A DNA stretch of 64,000 nt, from NCBI RefSeq assembly GCF_001641265.1, contig NW_020167526.1, positions 1,426,001 to 1,490,000 of the forward strand. Direction: 5' to 3'. Source of the stretch: Pseudogymnoascus destructans (taxonomy: Eukaryota > Ascomycota > Leotiomycetes > Thelebolales > Thelebolaceae). The notes beneath the pieces were generated by a model. That model had not been told where the DNA came from and ran no database searches. It was given only the letters and a program-made list of their open reading frames with translations. Positions 1 to 9,530 of this stretch are shown here, in pieces; the first letter of the stretch is position 1, and the number at the start of each line of letters is the position of its first letter. The translations under genes and the position numbers were made by a program.

Positions 1-1
1 A

Positions 2-3000
2 CGGAGACGACACCTGCAGCTTCCTATTCCTAATAATGAAACAAGTAGCATCCAAACCTGTATAATACCTCCCTCGCTAACATTAAACCAGCCAGAAGAC
101 TACTACACAATGTATGATAGTGACAGCAATAGTAGTCCTGCCTTTATCTCCAACGATCAACCGGCCAACACAGGATCTAATATGCCAATTATGGAGCCAG
201 GCTCTTCCTATACATGTTCAAAGGACGCTCTTTATTGTGACGATTATAATAGCATGGCTATGGGGGACAACAGCTCGGATAGTAACTCTGTAGAGAGTGA
301 AAACACTCCCAAGATTCATTTTACAAGCAATGAGGTCATTGATCTATCTGCACTGAACCCTCGCTCAGCGCCAGTATCTGACTTTACAATGGCATTCGGA
401 CTCTGGTGCGATACACACCGGGTTACCCGGCAGACTTATAAGGCTTTACTCCAAGTTTTACGACTTCTTCCAAATGAGGAGTTTTGACAGCTCCCAGAAA
501 ACCTTGCAACACTCCAAAAGTGGTGCCGTCGTCGCCTTCCTTTACTACCGCTCCAAAGATCAGTTGTTGATGTCCGGATGGATAAACAGCCATCAGGCAA
601 TGCAGCAACGTCCCAAAGCTATATATACTTCTTTGACCCGCGGGTTATCGCTGCCACTATACTATCATCAACACTCGGTCAGCCAATACACCAAGGAATG
701 GCCGAGATTGTAGACAATCCATCCGAGTTTTACCATTCCCGTGCATGGGGCTCTTCAATTCGGACCTGTGGCAGCGACTTTGCCCTATATAAAGGTGGAG
801 AGCCAATATTTCCCTCAGACTTTGTCCAGTATAAGTGCAAAAGTCAGACCTGTTGTAGCTCCACCTCCAAGCATACAGGGCAGGTAGTGTTTGTTGGGCG
901 TGATAGACGGGAACTGTCTACTACTATCAATACAGTACTCCTTCATATCAGGCCTTTATTGCATCGGAACGACATACTATACCAGTCCCGTGGACTACAG
1001 GAGGAAATTAGAAAGCTGTCAACAAGTGAGCGCATTATTGACAACGAGGGTTTAGTCTGGGTCCAGCCAAACCAGGTATTACACCGTCGACCCGATATTA
1101 GCATCCAGTGGGGTGATGGTACTATACGGACACCCTGGGCAGTTACTAAGATCTTTACCAAGGCCCATGGCATCGTTGATATCCAGAAGAGTACACCAAT
1201 ACGTGGGGGGCTAGAGATTAAGCAATACGGCCGAGAGTACCTTATGGCTACAGTTATGTCAGGAGTACTGTCACTGCCCCTCATTATGTTTATTGACGAT
1301 TTTGGACTATACCGCAACATGTACCGCTCAGTTACTGGAGTATATATGATGCCAGCTGGGCTTGGTATTGAGCAGCGACAAAGGAGCATGAATAGTCATA
1401 CTCTAACCCTTGGGCCCCATGGTTCTCAGCTTGATGCTACAGTATCGGTCCTCTGAACATGTATAGGGGCCCTTGAGCGTGGAAGCCCAATGGTTATTAG
1501 AGGAGTAAAGACAGTAGTATGGGCCCCGTTCATTACTATTCTAGGTGATATGAAAGGGCAACAACAGTCAGCTGGTTTTCTTTCCCCAAGGGCTAACCTC
1601 TGCTGTCGGTTCTGTGATGCAAGCCTTGATACAAGGGCTGATCTCAGAAGAGATATTGCACGCCATGGTCGGTTCCACTACCAAGTACAGGACCTACGCA
1701 TGCAGATGGATAAACTTACCTCAAAGTCAACTCGGTTACAATTTGGTCGCCGACATGGGTTAGCTGACCAGCCATCTGCCTTACAGTCTGTAATACCAGC
1801 ACTTGACATTATTATAAGCCGCCCCCCCGATCCAGCACACAGTGAGTTCCTTGGTATCGTTCGGAGACTATATCCAATATTATATGGGCCATTGCTAACT
1901 CCAGTTGCCCAGGTTGAGTTTACTAAACAGTTCCAGACATATACGTTCCCGCCTGGCTGGAGTCGAATCCAATCGCCAGAGAAGCACATACGGTCCTGGT
2001 CAATGAGCGAGTGTGGGAAGGCGTCAATTATCGTGCCATTAATACTTCGCGGTTGGCTAAAGACTATCCATATACGGCATACGTTCCAGCTAGCCCTTGC
2101 CCGCGAATGTCCAGTGACACACCGGCCTATACATACCAGAACTGATGTAGATTTCATTGTCCGTGCCTTTGGTCATATTGCACGGAGTAATTCCTTCGTG
2201 TCCTCAACTAGCCTCACGAGTAAGGAGCGGCTAGAATTCCACAATGTCATATTGGAGGGGAGAGCTAGTTTTTTATGTCTTATGAAAGCTGCAGCGAAGT
2301 CGTCAGAGAGTGTAGAAACTAGACAACCTTCTCGTAGTAGGAGAAGCCCTGCGCTGTCTATCCCTCTATACTCGAATAGTTATGTCCAAAGTGGTTCCGA
2401 TACTGAGACAAGTACGGACGACCAAGGCAACAATACTCAAGATAGTTCTTGTATTCCTGGTTATGCAGGCAGACTTCCGAATTACCATATTGCGTTACAT
2501 TTTAACCAAATGATGGAGGAGTACGGGGTTGTCTGGAATACAAATGTGTTCTGGGGAGAGGATAAGCACAAGTTTTTCAAGGAGGCAGTTACTCGGACAA
2601 ATCATAGACGACCCGAGCGTGACTTACTTATCCAGGAGTGTATATTCTCAACGCTATGGTATACTCTGTGTGGTGCCTTCCTCCACACATGTATAGAGAT
2701 CTCTGCTCAGATTATGAGGATTCGGGACAGCTGCCCAGCTGTATTCGAAACCCTACTAACTGTTGCTGACAGGCGAGTATTAACATCACAGTCAGGGGTT
2801 CACCGGAATATACATTCTAACAACTTGCATATTGATGCCCGAGTACAGGGTGAGTTATCAAGCAAAGCATGCGTCCTACAGGAACTGCCTATCAAAGCTC
2901 GACAGTTTACCATACCCTTTTTAAATATGTTCGAAGGAACCCTTACTAAATATGGCTACCACTCGGTATTGTTTGGTAATACCCGTTTCCGCTGGTATGA

Positions 3001-3343
3001 GAAATTGACATATTCTATTATAGATAGTTCCTGACGGCGAACACTACAGCAGAATGATATAGTGCTAACTATTGACAGCACGTTTGGCAGGATAATTGGC
3101 TTGTTTACTTATGCCCCTAGTCCTGATCAGTTGCCCCACGTCTTCATTCTTATAAATAAGTTGGTTCAGAATAGTAACTCAGATACAGTGCTTAACCTTC
3201 CTATATTTACCCAAACCTCAGCCCGTCAAATTGTCACCCTGCCGCAACTTAAGGCAGATGAGATATATATGGTACCCTCTCCAAATAGCGAACTCTATCC
3301 AAATCAGTATATTCGTTGTACTTGGGACGTACACTTCCAGTAG
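2..3343 (+). pseudogene. Tnp2/KDZ-like transposase ORF with three in-frame TGA codons, 5' end outside window
   Basis: One reading frame runs from the window edge to TAG at 3343 and is interrupted only by TGA at 485-487, 1454-1456 and 3032-3034; no frameshift is needed to link the blocks. The middle part holds a FIDDFG motif (likely first catalytic acid, about 1290), MPAG, LGPHGS, LGDM and a cysteine block LCCRFCDAS near 1595. I associate this arrangement with fungal transposases of the Tnp2/KDZ/Plavaka group. The N-terminal part is acidic and Ser/Asn-rich; the last 90 codons are hydrophobic. The three stops may be mutated CGA codons, so the copy is probably dead. Terminal repeats were not found because the 5' end lies outside the window. 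The exact superfamily is uncertain. Confidence 0.55.
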
Positions 3344-3836
3344 TAAGCGGATTGTCAAGCGCCCTCTATACATGTTCCATCACTTTGGTGGGGTCTATTG
3401 GCCAAATCAACCTCCGGATATCAACTCTCAACTTCTTCCTTCAACCACCACCACCAACAACAACAACAACAACAACAACAACATGTGCTGTCTGGCTGTT
3501 CTTTGGCCCTTGGAATAGCTTCGAGTAAGTGCAACTATCTATTACTTTGTTTATTTCCTTTTACATTCATCTTACTGACCAAACGAAGCTATCTACAAGC
3601 TGGTGTGAGGCCAACTGGCCAAACCTGGCCAAATATCGAAGAGCATCATTGCCAATACTCAAATTCACTCACTCCAACACCAACACACTGTGCGACCAAC
3701 TTGTTTTACCTCATTTCCACACCAACAACCTCACTGGCGCTGTTTTGAAATTCACCCGGGTGAATTGAAGGTGAGAACCCTAGAATATCCCGAACATGTA
3801 CAGAGGCATGGTTCTAATACCTCTAGAACAATTACT
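3344..3836 (+). promoter_or_regulatory. upstream region of the helicase gene with a predicted 5'-UTR intron (3771-3826)
   Basis: No coding potential is evident apart from short overlapping frames. Near the downstream end, GTGAGA at 3771, a TCTAAT branch site and CTCTAG ending at 3826 form a plausible 56-nt intron just before the ATG at 3837. That predicted intron contains ACATGTACAGAG, the same core found in the coding introns of the gene. Confidence 0.5.
3444..3482. repeat. ACC/CAA trinucleotide microsatellite
   Basis: A run of ACC units passes into a run of about nine CAA units. It lies in the gap between the Tnp2-like ORF and the helicase gene, probably in the helicase promoter or 5' leader. 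Confidence 0.85.
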
Positions 3837-3950
3837 ATGTCGACCACACCCCCTTCCAAACGCGCAAAGACGCATGGCATTCCTCAGAAATCCGAACCAA
3901 AGGCTCAAAAGGAGCCAAACCCATCCGGAAGCAGCTCTGCAAAGAATGAG

Positions 3951-3998
3951 GTAAGGTGCCCCTCTCTGAACATGTACACGGGACTAATACAGCAATAG
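3951..3998 (+). other. helicase intron 1 (48 nt) with ACATGTACA core
   Basis: GTAAGG donor, CTGAACATGTACA, an ACTAATAC branch site and AATAG acceptor. Both flanking exons stay in frame (phase 0). Confidence 0.75.
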
Positions 3999-5732
3999 AC
4001 TTCAAGGAAGCGCGCTGCAGCCTTGCAGTATCAGGTGACAAAGTGGGCACCGGGGAACCCACTCAACGACATGTCAAGGCTGGCCGAATCGTCAGTTGCT
4101 GGATACCTTGGCTATACCGACACCATCCACTTACGCCACCTGAAATGGTCATGGCCTGTAATGAAGGGAGCAATGGTATTCGAAACCACTCTGAAGAACA
4201 AGCTACAGACCAATGCAACTTCCATATTGGAGGCTTCAATCGACGATGCTGATGCATATGAATTTGAGGCCAATATCGACACTCTTATTTCAGCTTTCGA
4301 TGCTCGAACCGAAGAGGACAACGCAGATACGGAGAACACAACCCGAGCACTTACACTGCTATTTGCTGGGATTATACACCACGTTGCCAATGCCCTTGAA
4401 GATGTGGACCTATTGACCCATGACGACCCTGAGCTAAAGGCGCAGTTTACCAATCTACGCGTTCATCAGTCAGGTGTGAAGGGGTTCTTTGTCCCAGCGT
4501 TCGACATGAAGGCAGTGCTTGCCCCTACACTTGGCCCGCTTGTTTTACATAGCGAGCATGCCATGGAGCGGTATTCAAGAGCTTATACGTGTATTCGCTA
4601 CCTACTTTATCATACTACAACGTCGAAGTTTGCTACGATCAAAGGCAAACTTACAAAGGGCACCTATTTAGAATCTGGAAGTGTACTTCAAGACAGGCTC
4701 CCATCTTGGATGGGCAGTGATACTGTGGTTGAGATTCCTGGAGCGACTTCCATCATTGGTCTTATGAACCAAGACAAGCACATCCCACTCCAGGTTACCC
4801 TCCAGTTTGTCCATGAGGAGGGAACAGACGATAATGAGGATCTTCTGCGTCATATGAATTCATACCTGAAGCGAAAGAAGATCCGATTGTTGAAGGACAG
4901 CGTTGACTACAAGCATGAGATTCGAGACTTCGAGATCGCACCCCAGTGGCGTGATCACCTACGCCATGAGCTTCTGCTCCCGCGGCTCAGATGCGACTTC
5001 AGCACCCTTACCTTGGTCTCAACTACTCTTCCTGATACAGACTGCGGCCCTGTACATGTTCCAGAGGAGGGCTCATGGATCATCTACGACAATGACAATC
5101 CTGATGTTGTTATACCATGGACTGATGTGCTCGACATCCTTCAATCTGGTACCTGTTTCCGCATCGACTATTCCCTCAAAGTTGTTGATGCAGATGAGGA
5201 TGGGCCGTATCCTTATGAGTTCGATGGGGGCCCTATCCAGGTTTGTAGCATCAACGAGAGCACAATAGCTACAGTCAATAACGCATCTACTGGAGAGACT
5301 ACTACCGGAGAAGATTTTACAGCCGTTGTAGGCCCTTCGCCTCCACTCCCTCCCACTCAACATGACATAAAGGGGAAAGGCCCTGAGGTCCCAACAGGTC
5401 CACACACAGCGAAGATGATGCGCGATAAACCTGCACTATCATACTTGGAAGGGGTCCTTTCAGGATCAAACCATCACGGGATCCGTGGCATGGTAACTCC
5501 TACGAAATTGTTTGGTGATTGCAACTCTGCAGAATCGCAAGCATGGCACCTTGGTGTCGACGTATCAACCCCAGCTGGCATTGAGGCATTTATCCGAAAG
5601 GTTATCGGTACTCTACGTGTTGCTAATGTTGCGCCAAAGAAGGCCCTAAACTTGGCTGGCCTGCCTTCAATTGTTCAGCAAGAGATTCAGAGTGGAATGG
5701 CTGCTGCCACTTCTACAACTCTAAATGCAGAC

Positions 5733-5789
5733 GTAAGCATCCAACTCTGTACATGTACAGAGACACCACTAACGCTAATTGCGATATAG
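5733..5789 (+). other. helicase intron 2 (57 nt) with perfect palindrome CTCTGTACATGTACAGAG
   Basis: GTAAGC donor, 18-nt perfect palindrome, CACTAACG/GCTAATTG branch candidates and ATATAG acceptor; phase 0. Confidence 0.8.
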
Positions 5790-6704
5790 CTTCCAGTAAC
5801 AAGCGAGGATGCAACAAGTATGGAAGACTTTTATAAGATGCAAAAGCTCTTCACGGGGGATGAGTCCCAGACAGGCCCTCCTCTCGATGCCTGCCTTATA
5901 ATCGCAGACGCTCATTTCGACACATGGCATGATAAGGAGCACACTCTTGCCAAATATGTTCTACGGTCACTCCCAACAGTACAAATCCGGCCTCTTGGCC
6001 ACCAGGTTACCGGGTTCTTGTGGATGATCCTCAAAGCTTACGGTTATACACACGCTCCAACAAAGGAAGGGCAACTTCAAGCCGACGAACTTCAAACAGC
6101 TCGCACATATGGCGGGGTACTTGTCGATAATATGGGCTTGGGGAAAACCTACACCTCATGTTTGTATCTCGAGTGGGTCATCCAGTTCTTTACACCAGAG
6201 ACGCCAGGTAATTACAGACCGCACTTGATATTGGCGCCAGCTGGGCCGGTGATAGAGCAATGGAGGCTCGACATAACAAAGAACTTCAAGGGAATCAACC
6301 TGATCCTTGCATACGGGGACTCGCCACCAGACGGAGCTTCCTCATTACGGTGGATTTCATCCAAGGCAATGCGAAGCCACCCCCATAGTCCGAAGAAGTT
6401 TCCGGCCGGTCTCCGTTTTATATTTGACCAAAACAACCGAATGGCTGCCAAGACAGTAATCCTTACGTCTTATGACACGCTTGCCGCTCGAACACTTCAG
6501 AAACCGCGTCGACAGCCTGGCGATACTACCCAGTTTAAGCCGTCAGAATGGATTGGAAGATGGAAGGGTGTCTTTCACACCGTTATTATGGATGAAGGCC
6601 ACAAAGTGCGAAATCCTCTAACTAACATCCATGTGGCAGTTGCAAGGTTGAACGCGCGGCATCATTGGTTTATTACTGGTACACCAATTCAGAATCAGAG
6701 CTCT

Positions 6705-6755
6705 GTAAGTCAGACCACTCCTGTACATGTACAGAGCTAGGCTAATTGATAAAAG
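6705..6755 (+). other. helicase intron 3 (51 nt) with CTGTACATGTACAGAG
   Basis: GTAAGT donor, 14-nt palindrome CTGTACATGTACAG, GCTAATTG branch site and AAAAG acceptor. It lies directly after the TGTPIQN motif; the next exon resumes in frame with DILGPLNIL, phase 0. Confidence 0.85.
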
Positions 6756-7337
6756 GATATTCTTGGACCTCTCAACATTCTATGGCCTCAGATATCAAAG
6801 TCCCTCTCTTCGACAGAGGAGAGATCTACATGGGTAGATTCACTCAACGGCAATTACAAGGACTTCGAGCTCCTACTTCTGCCAGATGTACTGCACACGT
6901 CGTGGAAGAACCTCATCGCTACAGACCCTTATCGTGTCCGAACACTTATCAACAGTAAGGACAAGACAACTATAAACAAGTTGTACAGATGCTTGGAGCA
7001 ATTGCTTCTCCTTCGTCGGTCAACTGCAACATCAATCCCTACGGACTGCCACGGAGGACGTTTGTCGCTGAAGAATCTGATGCCGCCGTACGAAATTACC
7101 ACTGTCCAGCTCCGAATGAACTCAGCTGAAGCTGCTGAGTACCAGATGTTTCATCAGTCCTTTGTAAAGGATTACGAAGAAGGTCTTGCGCTGTGGACAG
7201 AACAGAAACAGAGCCGTATTGATCCATCGTCAGAGATCAAGAGCTTTCCTTGTGTGACTGGCCCATTGAGGAAGATGACAGTTAATGCAGTTTCGACTAT
7301 GCTAAGTCGATTTCACGACACCCTGGAGAATACAACG

Positions 7338-7721
7338 GTACGAAAGAAGCGACTCGATGATACAGTGGCAACCATCAATATACTTCGTACACAGGGCTTT
7401 ACAGGTTTACAACTGGCGCACGCTACTCTGCGAGCTGGCGATCGGTTAATCAAGGACGCTACTGACCTTCTTCGCCACCTTACCTTTGGTAGTCCGAAGC
7501 TGCGTTGGATTTTGAAGGAATCCAACGCAGCTTCGGACTACCAAAGGAATCCAACGCAGCTTCGGACTACCAAAGGTAAGGTGGCGAAGAAGGTCAGTAG
7601 CGTCCTTGATTAACCGATCGCCAGCTCGCAGAGTAGCGTGCGCCAGTTGTAAACCTGTAAAGCCCTGTGTACGAAGTATATTGATGGTTGCCACTGTATC
7701 ATCGAGTCGCTTCTTTCGTAC
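7338..7721. repeat. long inverted repeat, two 174-bp arms around a 36-bp spacer
   Basis: Bases 7338-7511 are the exact reverse complement of 7548-7721 wherever I compared them. The spacer contains a tandem copy of about 29 bp beginning GGAATCCAACGCAGC. The left arm is sense helicase coding sequence (around LRTQGFTGLQLAHATLRAGD); the right arm repeats it antisense. The sequence resumes as helicase coding in another frame after 7721. It is either a real inverted duplication or an assembly or cloning artefact. Confidence 0.9.
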
Positions 7722-8052
7722 TGCAGATCATTGTCTCAAACAGAAACCAGACGGAGGACGGAGCAAACTGTTGTGTTCCGAGGACATCCCAGTGTCAGCA
7801 TGGTTTATCGAGACAGTTCTGAAGTCAGTATACATTCGGGCAGAGGTTCTGCATGCTGGCCTTACCGATGCCCAGCGCATTGCGCTTATTCAGGAGTTCA
7901 ACAACCCCCACTCCAACCTTACGGTCTTGATTATGATGTACCAGGTCTCCTCGCAAGGCGCTAACCTGGATGGAGCATGTCATCGTGTGTGCTCGATTAC
8001 CACAGCTATCAACCTGCCATCAGAGTTGCAGGTACACTATCGACCTATCAGA

Positions 8053-8110
8053 GTAAGTGCCCCCCTCTTACCTGGAACATGTACAGAGAAGAGGTCTAAT
8101 CGTTATATAG
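8053..8110 (+). other. helicase intron 4 (58 nt) with GAACATGTACAGAG
   Basis: GTAAGT donor, ACATGTACAGAG core, TCTAATCG branch site and ATATAG acceptor; phase 0, with the reading frame continuing as VSQKEKVTIVRL. Confidence 0.8.
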
Positions 8111-9217
8111 GTGTCTCAAAAGGAAAAGGTTACAATTGTGAGGCTCTCGGTTGTGAATTCTCATGATGCCTGGCGCGAAACCAAACAGATCGACAAGAGC
8201 ATTATAGATGTATTGACCAAGCTCCAATCACCTATGTCATTCCAGGCTATTGCAGACACATTGATTAGCAGTCGGGATGAAGTGTTGGCTGCACACAATT
8301 CCAAAGAGGGCCGAAAGGCGTTGTGTGGCCGAAAGATCCTACCATTGAAGCTTCGCGCTTGGGGCGAGGTTTCTATTCCTAAGGATCCTAATTTGGTTTC
8401 ACCAGAAGAGGAAGCCTTGCCAGCGGGTCGGAACATGCGAAAGCGGAAGCGTGTCCTACAAGAGCTTGAGAATACCGATGATGAAGTTGACGACCTATCT
8501 CATCAACTTGAATCTGCTGATCCAACCTATTCTCCTGCGAAATACGACACTGATAACGATTCCAACCACAGTAATGCGGTCTCTGACAACAGCGACGAGG
8601 GGGAGGGTATTACACCAGACGAATACATTTCGGACTTCAGGAAGGCCTGGGTAAAGTTGTCGCCAGAGGATAAAGCCCTTTATGATCAAGACGAACTTGA
8701 CTTCCTTGTTCTCCTAAGCATGGATCCAGATCATCTATATACGGGTCAAGAGATTCAAGAGTCTCTTGACTCCGCCATCACTGAACGAGGCCTGCGACTC
8801 GTTATTGCCCACCGTTCTGGACAAACTAGGACTGGCATGAAGGTGTCACCCCACATCAAGTACAATGCTCTACTCAATCGCAACGAAGAGGATGACGGGC
8901 CGTTTTCTGCCCCAGTGTACTGCACTGCTACCGACAAGGATCGGAGTGCTGCACTCCGTCGGTTTGTAAGGGGCGAAGCTGCTACAGCAACTCCTATTAC
9001 AGCGTTGGTAGAGGAGGTTGCTGCTGCAACCATTGGTGACCCTGCAGCCAGCTCTGAACATGTACAAGAGCTTGCTCTACCAGAACTGATTCTTCCGTTG
9101 GACCCTCCGGTTGTCCATACCGAAGGAAAAGTCAGTGGGGATACCACGGATATTGATACCCATCTTTCCTCTAACAGCCCTTTGAGCGCTTGCCAAACCC
9201 CTTCAGGGTCAGGATAA

Positions 9218-9528
9218 AGCAAACAGCAGCAGAGTACTATTGTTGTTTGGTATATGGCCATTAGTGGAGGATCAAACGGTTACGTCTGGAATTACTTCCG
9301 ACAGTGTATATTAGAATACAGTAAATAGAGAAAATGGATCCGATTCTCTCCTAGAACCTCCCGAAACTGCTTCCACTGTAAACTCTATATTGTAATGATA
9401 TTATAACCCTGTATTATAGCCCTAACATACGCTCATACACGCTTCTGACTATGACGAAACTATTGTGTTACAATGTCAGATCTATTTTGTTATTATATCC
9501 CCAAGTATACTGTAATTTGATTCGCTCA
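9218..9528. other. AT-rich intergenic gap
   Basis: This is the 3' flank of the helicase gene up to the pogo insertion. I see no gene or repeat in it. Confidence 0.6.
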
Positions 9529-9530
9529 TA

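Larger units (their letters stand above)
3837..9217 (+). pseudogene. SNF2-family DNA helicase/ATPase gene, disrupted by an internal palindrome
   Basis: Predicted exons are 3837-3950, 3999-5732, 5790-6704, 6756 to about 7511, then about 7722-8052 and 8111-9217. All four coding introns are phase 0. The first ~700 residues have no domain I recognise. Walker A DNMGLGKT is near residue 727, the DEGH Walker B box near 884 and TGTPIQN (motif III) near 912. The C-terminal helicase lobe is recognisable after the palindrome (HAGLTDAQR, SSQGANLDGA), but the usual motif VI arginine region is degenerate. The palindrome 7338-7721 puts antisense coding sequence into the gene and shifts the frame, so both lobes cannot be translated together. 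An acidic, low-complexity C-terminus follows. The gene lies just downstream of the Tnp2-like ORF in the same orientation; whether they form one mobile unit is unproven. Confidence 0.8.

Noticed and set aside
1450..1480. CTCTGAACATGTATAG in the Tnp2-like ORF as another member of the helicase intron family
   Set aside because: No suitable donor at a reasonable distance exists, and reading straight through keeps the transposase frame with only a TGA; the core is also imperfect (ACATGTATA).
7446..7694. Minus-strand 82-aa ORF matching the helicase sequence
   Set aside because: It is only the antisense reading of the palindrome's inverted arm, not an independent gene.
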